This document shows positions 1 to 5,321 of a stretch of 5,676 nt of DNA, piece by piece (within the stretch, counting starts at the first letter, position 1; each line of letters begins with the position of its first letter). Made by a program: the position numbers and the translations under genes. Under the pieces are notes generated by a model, which saw only the letters and a list, made by a program, of their open reading frames with translations, was not told where the DNA came from and ran no database searches. The DNA comes from Flavobacteriales bacterium (GTDB lineage: Bacteria > Bacteroidota > Bacteroidia > Flavobacteriales > Flavobacteriaceae), in assembly GCA_027065935.1 (NCBI GenBank), contig JAMONI010000325.1, positions 1-5,676 of the forward strand. Direction: 5' to 3'.

Positions 1-565
1 CCATGAAGAAGTCCACCACTTGGGGCAAGGTGTCGGGGGTAGGAATGATTTCCAAAAGCGGCAAATACCTTACGGGATTAAAAAAGTGAGTACCCAGAAA
101 ATGTTTTCGGAAATCTTCGCTACGCCCTTCGGCCATCAGGCGAATGGGAATGCCCGACGTGTTGGAACTGACCAAACTGCCTTCGGAGCGGTATTTTTCC
201 ACTTGGTCGAAAACGTTTTTCTTGATATCCAAGCGTTCGGGTACGGCTTCGATAATCCAGTCGTAATTTTTGATGTCCGGCATATGGTCTTCTACGTTAC
301 CGGTTTTGATGCGTTTGGCAAAGGACGGATGGTAGAAGGCGGCCGGTTTGGCTTTGAGTGCTTTTTTCAGGTTATCGGTGGCAATGCGGTTGCGCACTTG
401 CGGACTGTTCAGGTCGAGACCCTTTTTTTTCTCGTCTCCGGTGAGTTCTTTCGGGACGATGTCCATCAACAGTACGTCGAACCCCGCATTGGCCAATTGT
501 GCGGCGATTCCGGTACCCATTATCCCGGAACCGATCACTGCGACGTTACGAATTCTTTTTTTCAT
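1..565 (-). CDS. fadN: 3-hydroxyacyl-CoA dehydrogenase, FadN-type, N-terminal part (cut by window edge)
   Basis: The first 188 residues are in the window and the frame stays open through position 1. It oxidises L-3-hydroxyacyl-CoA to 3-ketoacyl-CoA with NAD+ in cytoplasmic beta-oxidation. Visible: a Rossmann fold beginning at residue 7 with the dinucleotide motif GSGIMG (12-17); an acidic residue, D35, at the end of beta-2 that would bind the NAD ribose; the SNTS segment (134-137); and GTHFFNP (158-164) carrying the catalytic H160, with E172 a candidate partner. In Bacteroidota this type is usually about 800 residues, with a C-terminal enoyl-CoA hydratase-like region, which would lie outside the window. 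The ATG at 563-565 is chosen because the Rossmann strand follows at once. It lies 23 bases after marR with no promoter seen between, so the two are probably co-transcribed and under MarR control. The family is secure; the fadN symbol rather than a fadB or hbd type rests on similarity to remembered Bacteroidota homologues. Confidence 0.93.
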   Translation of the reverse strand, partial: MKKRIRNVAVIGSGIMGTGIAAQLANAGFDVLLMDIVPKELTGDEKKKGLDLNSPQVRNRIATDNLKKALKAKPAAFYHPSFAKRIKTGNVEDHMPDIKNYDWIIEAVPERLDIKKNVFDQVEKYRSEGSLVSSNTSGIPIRLMAEGRSEDFRKHFLGTHFFNPVRYLPLLEIIPTPDTLPQVVDFFM

Positions 566-588
566 TAGTTCTTATGTTTATTTGACGT

Positions 589-1032
589 TTATTTTCCGGT
601 AATTTTTTGTTTTTGGCTGATTATATTGACGGCATTCAGGGTTTCGCGCAAACACCGGACTTTTTCTTCGCCTAGTTCTTTAGTAATCAAATCGTTAAAG
701 TTTAGGACGGTTTCTTTGGATTTGTTGCGCATTTCGGTGCCCAGTGCCGTAAGTTTGATGATTACGCTTCGGGCGTCGGTATGGCTTTTTTCTTTTTGGA
801 TGAGTCCCATTTCTTCCATTCGTTTCAATGTGCGGGACAGGCTTGTCATTTTCATTCCCATTTTGAGCGGCAAGGTGGTGGAGGGCGTTCCTTCTACCGG
901 ATCGATGTTTAATAAGGTGAAACCGATAGACATGGAACCGCCGTATTGTGAGGCTACTTGATTGTAGTATTTGGCTATGGATAACCAAGTTTCTCGAATG
1001 ATTTGGTCGATGGTTTTTTCTTTAAGCGGCAT
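589..1032 (-). CDS. MarR-family transcriptional regulator (probable fatty-acid degradation repressor)
   Basis: This 147-residue protein has the normal MarR length. The winged helix-turn-helix spans about residues 50-100: TSLSRTLKRMEEMGLI (63-78) is the recognition-helix region, and the wing has the family D-x-R signature at D86/R88, then IIKLTALG. The N- and C-terminal helices (about 8-35 and 103-142) would form the dimer interface. Its overall pattern, including LLNIDPVEGTPSTTLPL (40-56), matches the regulator that heads beta-oxidation operons in many Flavobacteriia. It is the first gene of the leftward unit and lies 23 bases ahead of the fadN-like gene. The promoter contains an inverted repeat, so autoregulation is likely. 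The ligand is not visible; by context I infer an acyl-CoA or fatty acid. The ATG at 1030-1032 leaves a very short leader after the -7 box. No clear Shine-Dalgarno sequence is seen. Confidence 0.93.
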   Translation of the reverse strand: MPLKEKTIDQIIRETWLSIAKYYNQVASQYGGSMSIGFTLLNIDPVEGTPSTTLPLKMGMKMTSLSRTLKRMEEMGLIQKEKSHTDARSVIIKLTALGTEMRNKSKETVLNFNDLITKELGEEKVRCLRETLNAVNIISQKQKITGK

Positions 1033-1053
1033 AAGTTCGACATCATTTTACCA

Positions 1054-1061
1054 CAAATATA
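1054..1061 (-). promoter_or_regulatory. Bacteroidota-type -7 box for marR-fadN
   Basis: On the minus strand the octamer reads TATATTTG, an exact fit to TAnnTTTG, ending 21 bases before the marR start codon. That puts transcription start roughly 10-16 bases from the ATG. No TTG is found at the usual -33 distance; an inverted repeat fills the spacer instead, so this promoter may be intrinsically weak or tightly controlled. Confidence 0.6.
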
Positions 1062-1070
1062 CAAAAAAAA

Positions 1071-1088
1071 TATTATGCGTGCATAATA
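1071..1088. promoter_or_regulatory. Inverted repeat, candidate MarR operator
   Basis: The sequence TATTATGC-GT-GCATAATA has perfect 8-base arms and a 2-base centre. It begins 9 bases upstream of the -7 box of marR, in the spacer and -33 region. Size, symmetry and A/T-rich half-sites fit MarR-family operators, which usually overlap their own promoter. Binding here would block RNA polymerase. No second full copy was noticed elsewhere in the window. The assignment to this particular MarR protein is inference from position. Confidence 0.65.
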
Positions 1089-1274
1089 ATTGTAAATTTT
1101 GTTGAATTTTTTCTTTTTTGTCGCTAATGTGTAAGAAAACGGAATTTTTCATTGTCGATTGCAGGTAAAACGGGGTGGTTTTGTTGTAAAATCGTAAAAC
1201 AGGGCGTAGTGCGGAACGGAATCACAGGTGGTTTTTCAGGGTGATTGGTAGAAAGGGAAGCGTTTAATAAAAAA
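1089..1274. other. Non-coding stretch between marR promoter and peroxiredoxin terminator
   Basis: I see no supportable gene here. It sits between the regulatory region of marR and the terminator of the peroxiredoxin gene. A minus-strand reading frame at 1124-1363 crosses the terminator and the 3' end of the peroxiredoxin gene and lacks protein-like features. The only structure noticed is a short direct repeat, GTAAAAC(G/A)GGG at 1165-1175 and 1194-1204, with a GTTTT segment between the copies that could pair with either AAAAC. Confidence 0.5.
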
Positions 1275-1297
1275 AAGACGCTCGAAAAGAGCGTCTT
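1267..1297 (-). terminator. Intrinsic terminator of the peroxiredoxin gene
   Basis: A perfect 9-base-pair stem, AAGACGCTC (1275-1283) and GAGCGTCTT (1289-1297), encloses a 5-base loop. On the minus strand it is followed by a run of T residues. It starts 32 bases after the stop codon at 1329. The plus strand lacks a T-run after the stem, so it works leftwards only, insulating marR-fadN from read-through. Confidence 0.88.
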
Positions 1298-1328
1298 AAA
1301 GGTGTTGGACAGTAACAAGGCCGTGGGA

Positions 1329-1955
1329 TTATTTTTTGGAAAGATATTCCGAAACGCCTTCAAAGGTGGGTTTGAGCGCTTCTTGACCTTCTTCCCAATC
1401 GGCGGGGCAAACTTCTCCGTATTTTTGCAGATGAGTTAATGCGTCGATCATTCGCAACACTTCTTTTACGCTTCGTCCCAGCCCCAGGTTGTTAATCAAT
1501 TCGTGTTGTACGATACCTTCTTCGTCGATAAGGAACAGGCCGCGCAGGGCTACGGGTTCTCCCTCAAAATTTGTATTACCGTTTTCGTCGGTTTTGTATC
1601 GTCCGGCCAACACGCCGTATTTCATGGAAATGGTTTTGTCCAGATCGGCTACTAAGGGGTATTTGACGCCTTGAATACCGCCTTTGTCTTTGGGGGTGTT
1701 GAGCCAGGCCCAATGGGAGAATTGCGAATCGATGGAGCAACCCACTACTACGGTGTTGCGTTTTTCAAATTCAGCGATTTTGTCTTGAAAAGCCAATATT
1801 TCCGTAGGACACACGAAAGTGAAATCCAACGGGTAGAAGAAGAATACCACCTTTTTACCCCGAAAACGGGCAAGGTCGAAGTCTTCGACGAACTCATTAC
1901 CGTTGACTACGGCTACGGCTTTAAAATCCGGTGCTTTTTTTCCTACTAAACTCAT
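1329..1955 (-). CDS. ahpC: Typical 2-Cys peroxiredoxin (AhpC/Prx1 subfamily)
   Basis: This cytoplasmic thiol peroxidase of 208 residues reduces hydrogen peroxide, organic hydroperoxides and probably peroxynitrite. The active-site motif P42-x3-T46-x2-C49 (PLDFTFVC) holds the peroxidatic cysteine C49, and R138 is the likely conserved active-site arginine. The resolving cysteine is C183 in GEVCPADW (180-187), making it a two-Cys type that forms intersubunit disulfides. A further cysteine, C73, lies in VVGCSIDS. The loop that is GGLG in over-oxidation-sensitive family members reads GGIQG (92-96), and the C-terminal YF motif is replaced by YL (204-205). The length is normal for Prx1-type proteins. 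No ahpF-like reductase gene is adjacent, so the electron donor (thioredoxin or AhpF) is unknown; the symbol is used broadly. It has its own promoter and terminator. The ATG at 1953-1955 follows an AAAGG-like ribosome site about 7 bases upstream. Confidence 0.96.
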   Translation of the reverse strand: MSLVGKKAPDFKAVAVVNGNEFVEDFDLARFRGKKVVFFFYPLDFTFVCPTEILAFQDKIAEFEKRNTVVVGCSIDSQFSHWAWLNTPKDKGGIQGVKYPLVADLDKTISMKYGVLAGRYKTDENGNTNFEGEPVALRGLFLIDEEGIVQHELINNLGLGRSVKEVLRMIDALTHLQKYGEVCPADWEEGQEALKPTFEGVSEYLSKK

Positions 1956-1983
1956 GTTTTACCTTTTTAACGTTTGTTTGATA

Positions 1984-1991
1984 CAAAAGTA
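1984..1991 (-). promoter_or_regulatory. Bacteroidota-type -7 box for the peroxiredoxin gene
   Basis: On the minus strand the octamer TACTTTTG exactly fits TAnnTTTG and ends 28 bases before the start codon. There is no clear TTG at the -33 distance. The box lies within a small inverted repeat, GATAC-N4-GTATC (1980-1993), which could be a regulator contact site or chance. Confidence 0.55.
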
Positions 1992-2059
1992 TCGTAAAGA
2001 AGCGTAATACCGTAGATTTTCGGATAATTTTTTTTAATTGTTTGATAAGATAATTCGAT

Positions 2060-2086
2060 AAAAAAAACCGGCGCTTAGGCCGGTTT
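2060..2086 (-). terminator. Intrinsic terminator of the sigma-factor operon
   Basis: An 8-base-pair GC-rich stem, AAACCGGC (2065-2072) and GCCGGTTT (2079-2086), has a 6-base loop and a T-run on the minus strand after the stem. It begins 20 bases beyond the stop codon at 2107, marks the end of the four-gene operon, and separates it from the peroxiredoxin promoter. There is no T-run on the plus strand, so it acts leftwards. Confidence 0.88.
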
Positions 2087-2106
2087 GCATTCAGATGAGA
2101 ACATGG

Positions 2107-3069
2107 TCAGAACATTCTTATACCTATTTGGTATATTTTCATATCGTGTTCGGTAAAATACGGTGCAAAGTCCATACCAAAGTATATGCCGAAGTCATTA
2201 TATTGGATGTAAGCCGCTGCGCCCCAGGTGATTTTGGTTTGGTTGAAGTATCGTTTTTCTTTGATTTTGTATTCGGCATATAAGTTTTCGTATTCCAAAA
2301 GTTGTTTACTTGCGCCGTAAAATTTACCGAAAGCTTGCAGTCCGACGGTCCAATGCTTTGCAGCATTTATTTCAAGTCCCAGGGGAATTTTATAATACGT
2401 GGTTCGTAATTTTCTTCGGTCTAAATTTTCGGTATGGCTTGTGACGATTAATTTTCCGTCGGGATTTACGACGTGGTACATTTTTTTGTTTTCGGGTTCG
2501 AGGTAGCTCCATATAAAGTGTATTCCGGTCAGGAAGTGGAATTGACGGTTTTTATCCAAAGGGAATTTAAAATCGATGTCCAAGCTTTCGTAATGAGACC
2601 CCCAAAGGTCGTAGGCCGAGCTGTCGGTTAGGGCGGACGATTGGCCGAAGAAGTTGTTTATACCCCACTGATAACTCAGGTCGATTTTCAGTTTTTTCTT
2701 TTTCTTTTTGGGTTTTAAGCTGTCATTACGTTTTTCGATTTTTTTGATGATGGCTTTGGAGATTATTTTGATGGACGGGTCGCTTTCCTCTTCGGGTTCG
2801 TCAATTCCGATTTCTTTTTTGAATTCGTCGGTTTCGTAATAAATGGCGAATTGCAGTTCGTCTTCAAAGGCTTCGATGAGGTATTTCATTTCGTCTTTTT
2901 GCTGAGTGTGTGACAATTCGGCTGTTTTTTTCAGCAGTTCTTCCGACAGTACGTTTTGCACGCTGTCGATTCGATGGATGTAATTTTTCGTTTTTTGATA
3001 CAGGCTGTCTTGAGCCGGTAAGTTATAGGCCACACTTAATGTGCATAAAGCCAGTAATATTCTTTTCAT
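2107..3069 (-). CDS. Exported protein with helical N-terminus and outer-membrane beta-barrel (PorT-like)
   Basis: This 320-residue protein begins with a signal peptide (MKRILLALCTLSVAYNLPAQ, cleavage probably near residue 19-20). Residues about 21-115 are charged and predicted mainly helical, with an acidic patch (EPEEES, 91-96). A lysine run (121-126) then leads into a C-terminal region of alternating beta strands (about 128-320) rich in aromatic residues, ending IYQIGIRMF. A terminal phenylalanine after alternating hydrophobics is the usual C-terminal beta-signal read by the Bam complex. The segment LRTTYYKIPLGLEI (221-234) resembles PorT-type barrels common in Bacteroidota. The barrel is about 190 residues, fitting 8-10 strands. 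It is last in the operon, 12 bases after the repeat protein, and followed by a terminator. The function is unknown. A barrel with a periplasmic helical arm is the best reading; a specific PorT role in secretion is not supported. Confidence 0.85.
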   Translation of the reverse strand: MKRILLALCTLSVAYNLPAQDSLYQKTKNYIHRIDSVQNVLSEELLKKTAELSHTQQKDEMKYLIEAFEDELQFAIYYETDEFKKEIGIDEPEEESDPSIKIISKAIIKKIEKRNDSLKPKKKKKKLKIDLSYQWGINNFFGQSSALTDSSAYDLWGSHYESLDIDFKFPLDKNRQFHFLTGIHFIWSYLEPENKKMYHVVNPDGKLIVTSHTENLDRRKLRTTYYKIPLGLEINAAKHWTVGLQAFGKFYGASKQLLEYENLYAEYKIKEKRYFNQTKITWGAAAYIQYNDFGIYFGMDFAPYFTEHDMKIYQIGIRMF

Positions 3070-3081
3070 GTTCGTAGGTTT

Positions 3082-4155
3082 TTATTGTTTTTTTGCGGTT
3101 TTGTTTTCAAAGCTCAGTTCTCCGTATCCCAGATTGAAGTACATTATTTTATCGGTATCGGGATTGAGGTAGTATCCTTTGAAGTATTTTTCGTCGTTGT
3201 CGATGATTCGGGTTTCGAATTGCAAGTCGTTGTATTCCAAGTCGCCGAAGTCCATTTTGATTTCGAACCGGTAAGGTACGGCCCGGTTGTTGATGATTTT
3301 GATGCTTTGAAAATCACCGTTGATGTTGATCAACCGGAATTTTTCGGGCAGGTCGCTTATGGTAAACTCGTTGTAATCGCCCGAGCCGACGATTTTGCAG
3401 GTTTTCCGGAGTTGATATTGGCTGTGGTCGGAGTTGAAGTTGATGTAATAAGTCCGCCCCGAGTTTAGTCGGACAAAGTCGCCGTCCACCCGGATGTTTT
3501 TGGCTCTTTTTACGGTATATTTGGAATGGTCGCCTTGAATATCGAGCTTGAAGTTCATATCGATGTTGAAAACCGAAAAGTCGGAATCGATATCGGCATT
3601 ATGGATAAATTTAATATTGGCTCTGATATAATCGCCTTCGATGTTGTTGTCTTTTCCGCGCAAGTAGCCCAAATAGAGTTTGGCGTAATCCGTGTCCAAT
3701 CTGAGGTTGCCTTTGAGTTGGTTGAGATGGATTTTCAAGTAGTCGCCTTCGATTTCCAATGATATGTTTTCGGGATAACGGATTTCGATTTTATGTTCGA
3801 ATTCCAGCTTTTGAAACAAGTTGATTTCTTCGTAATTAAAGTCGAACGCAATGTCGATAAGATGGTTATGTATTTTATCGTCGATAAAGAAATTGTTGAT
3901 AAACCGGTTTACCTTTTTCTCGTCACCCTTGACTCTTAGATCGGAAACGAGAACGATTTCGGGTTTGTCGGAGGGGATGAAACGGATTTCGGAAAACCGG
4001 GTATTGATTTTGAGTAAGCTATGCTCGGGGTCGGTCAAGGTGTAGGTTTTCACCGTATTGACCTTTTTTTCGATGCGTTGAGCGTAGAGGGATGCCATCG
4101 AAAAGAATGCCCAAAATATCAAAAGGTGTTTAAATGTTATGTTTTTGTTTTTCAT
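3082..4155 (-). CDS. Secreted repeat protein, probable beta-solenoid (DUF4097/adhesin-like)
   Basis: This 357-residue protein has a signal peptide (about 1-26, ending SLYAQ), so it is exported; no lipobox or C-terminal sorting domain is seen. From residue 133 to about 285 short beta segments repeat, each with a [GST]-D-[YFH] turn: D138, D156, D175, D192, D209, D226, D243, D260 and D281. The middle six are exactly 17 residues apart. This regular spacing fits a right- or left-handed beta-solenoid like those of the DUF4097 and GIN-domain putative adhesins often found beside sigma/anti-sigma pairs in Bacteroidota; that family link is from memory of pattern, not a search. The start overlaps the preceding gene by 26 bases in another frame, and the signal peptide requires this ATG (4153-4155) rather than M20. 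Translational coupling is likely. Function unknown: perhaps a surface or periplasmic binding protein, or an input or output of the sigma system. Confidence 0.88.
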   Translation of the reverse strand: MKNKNITFKHLLIFWAFFSMASLYAQRIEKKVNTVKTYTLTDPEHSLLKINTRFSEIRFIPSDKPEIVLVSDLRVKGDEKKVNRFINNFFIDDKIHNHLIDIAFDFNYEEINLFQKLEFEHKIEIRYPENISLEIEGDYLKIHLNQLKGNLRLDTDYAKLYLGYLRGKDNNIEGDYIRANIKFIHNADIDSDFSVFNIDMNFKLDIQGDHSKYTVKRAKNIRVDGDFVRLNSGRTYYINFNSDHSQYQLRKTCKIVGSGDYNEFTISDLPEKFRLININGDFQSIKIINNRAVPYRFEIKMDFGDLEYNDLQFETRIIDNDEKYFKGYYLNPDTDKIMYFNLGYGELSFENKTAKKQ

Positions 4156-4654
4156 AACGCTTCATTTTTTCGATTTGAATGAGTTTCTTTTGGAATTCTT
4201 CCAAGAGTTCGCGGCGTTGTTCGGTGTTTTCGATCATAGCCTCCAGCACGTAGCGGTTGCCGGTTTGTTGAAATTCCTTGTTGAGTTTTTGATAGTCTTT
4301 ATCCAAACGGTTCAGTTGGGTGTAGGTTTCGGTTATGAGTCGTTTGGCTTCGGGGGTTTCGAATCGTTCCCATTCCAAGACTTGTTCTTTAAGGAAGTTA
4401 GCCCATTCTTCTTGTTTTTCCATCATTTGCGGATAGATTTTTTCGGCCGGGATGAATTTGCCCAGCAGTGTTTGGCGGTAATTTCCGGACAGGATGAAGA
4501 GTCCGAGTAAAATCAATACGGATGCGGCGATCCATTCGGGTTTGACAAAGAATCGCCGTTTGGCCGGGAGTCGTGATGTCAATTTTCGTTGAAAACGTTC
4601 TTTATGGCCGGCTGCCGGTTCGTAAATATCGTACGGATTGTTATGAAGGTTCAT
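4130..4654 (-). CDS. Single-pass membrane protein, probable anti-sigma factor with periplasmic helical sensor region
   Basis: This 174-residue protein has a short cytoplasmic tail (1-40), one membrane helix (about 41-57, preceded by KRRFFVK, positive-inside) and a periplasmic part (58-174). The tail carries PAAGHKERFQRKL (13-25), like the GHxxRFxxKL motif I associate with small membrane proteins encoded after ECF sigma genes in Bacteroidota. No zinc-binding HxxxCxxC anti-sigma motif is present. The periplasmic part is rich in E, K, Q and L with heptad-like spacing, and TGNR (131-134) breaks two long helices (about 102-128 and 135-168), suggesting a helical hairpin. Its start overlaps the sigma-factor stop as ATGA, the usual arrangement for sigma/anti-sigma pairs. 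I infer that it binds and holds the sigma factor at the membrane. It could instead be a structural membrane protein; direct evidence for sigma binding cannot come from this sequence. Confidence 0.82.
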   Translation of the reverse strand: MNLHNNPYDIYEPAAGHKERFQRKLTSRLPAKRRFFVKPEWIAASVLILLGLFILSGNYRQTLLGKFIPAEKIYPQMMEKQEEWANFLKEQVLEWERFETPEAKRLITETYTQLNRLDKDYQKLNKEFQQTGNRYVLEAMIENTEQRRELLEEFQKKLIQIEKMKRYEKQKHNI

Positions 4655-5190
4655 AATATTTTGTTTTCGTTTATTAATTTTCGCAAAGCCGATTTGGCTC
4701 TCGACATCATGGTTCGTGCATTTTGATAACTGATACCCATGATTTGGGCGATTTCTTCATAATCATATCCTTCCATGTAATACAGTGACAAAATGGTGCG
4801 GTAGTTGTCTTTCAGGCTCCGCAATATTTTCAGCATTTCCTTCGGGTCATTGTCCCGCAGGTCGAGTTCCTTATGGTCTTCGGCATGGTCAAACATCTTT
4901 TCGTCTTCATGGGCGTTGAAATTTCCGTATTTCTTAATCCATTGCAAGCTTTCGTTGATGATGATTCGCTTGAGCCATGCGCCGAAGCTTGCTTCACCCC
5001 GAAACGAATGTATGCGTTGAAATGCTTTGATAAACGCTTCGTGCATTACGTCTTCGGCAAAGTGAAAATCGTTTACTATTCGATAAGCCGTATTAAACAA
5101 GGGCTTATAATACATGTCATACAAAGCATTCATCGCCTTTATATCACCTTTTTTGCACTGTTCGACCAATATCTTTTCTTTCGGATTCAT
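4651..5190 (-). CDS. ECF-type RNA polymerase sigma factor
   Basis: This 179-residue protein has the size and two-domain build of a group 4 (ECF) sigma factor. Sigma region 2 spans about residues 10-85, with the core-binding and -10 recognition helices in YKPLFNTAYRIVNDFHFAEDV (28-48) and DVMHEAFIKAFQRIHSFRGE (47-66). Region 4 spans about 120-172, with LSLYYMEGYDYEEIAQIMGIS and then NARTMMSRAKSALRKL, the helix-turn-helix that reads the -35 element. Region 3 and region 1.1 are absent. The acidic, His-containing linker (93-115) is variable in the family. It is the first gene of the operon and overlaps the membrane protein gene by four bases. It probably transcribes its own operon when released from the anti-sigma factor. 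The ATG at 5188-5190 is the only start that keeps the full region 2 and a normal N-terminus. Confidence 0.96.
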   Translation of the reverse strand: MNPKEKILVEQCKKGDIKAMNALYDMYYKPLFNTAYRIVNDFHFAEDVMHEAFIKAFQRIHSFRGEASFGAWLKRIIINESLQWIKKYGNFNAHEDEKMFDHAEDHKELDLRDNDPKEMLKILRSLKDNYRTILSLYYMEGYDYEEIAQIMGISYQNARTMMSRAKSALRKLINENKIL

Positions 5191-5217
5191 TCCGGGTCGT
5201 AAGGATTCTTTTCATTG

Positions 5218-5225
5218 TAAAGATA
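5218..5225 (-). promoter_or_regulatory. Possible -7 box upstream of the sigma-factor operon
   Basis: On the minus strand TATCTTTA matches TAnnTTTG at seven of eight bases, with about 27 bases to the sigma start codon. No TTG is present at the proper distance. An ECF-dependent autoregulatory promoter may exist instead; the sequence TGTAAC lies further upstream (5250-5255, minus strand), but no recognisable partner element is correctly spaced. Confidence 0.3.
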
Positions 5226-5276
5226 ACCGATTATGTCTAATGTTACACTTTTTGTATTTTTTTTGGACGGATTTTA

Positions 5277-5304
5277 TTGGGAATACTTTAAATTTTCTAT
5301 TTTG
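5277..5304 (+). promoter_or_regulatory. Candidate promoter of fabD
   Basis: A TTG at 5277-5279 is followed after 18 bases by TATTTTG (5298-5304). This is one base shorter than TAnnTTTG, so the fit is close but imperfect. Transcription would start about 10 bases before the ATG, giving a very short leader. Confidence 0.4.
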
Positions 5305-5321
5305 CGAAAAAATTTTTCATT

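Larger units (their letters stand above)
5191..5321. other. Divergent intergenic promoter region (sigma operon / fabD)
   Basis: These 131 A/T-rich bases separate the leftward sigma operon from the rightward fabD gene and must hold promoters for both. Apart from the two promoter candidates, no operator-like long inverted repeat or small gene was seen. Confidence 0.6.

Noticed and set aside
20..568. Long plus-strand open frame of 182 codons
   Set aside because: It is the antisense of the fadN-like gene, whose minus-strand reading carries the Rossmann and GTHFFNP motifs. The plus-strand product has no recognisable features.
1124..1363. Minus-strand open frame of 79 codons at the end of the peroxiredoxin gene
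   Set aside because: It overlaps the 3' end of the peroxiredoxin gene in another frame and runs through its terminator hairpin; no protein-like signal or start site support.
3085..3468. Plus-strand open frame of 127 codons opposite the secreted repeat protein
   Set aside because: Its V, F and D-rich composition is what the antisense of a beta-rich, N/D/K/I-rich gene gives. The minus-strand gene has a signal peptide and periodic motifs.
4139..4510. Plus-strand open frame of 123 codons, very rich in phenylalanine
   Set aside because: It is the complement of the E/K/Q-rich helical membrane protein; Glu and Lys codons read as Phe and Leu on the other strand.
5233..5256. Possible ECF-type promoter (TGTAAC then CGG, minus strand) for sigma autoregulation
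   Set aside because: Only 12 bases separate the two elements, too few for known ECF promoters, which have about 16-17; kept only as a note in the promoter entry.
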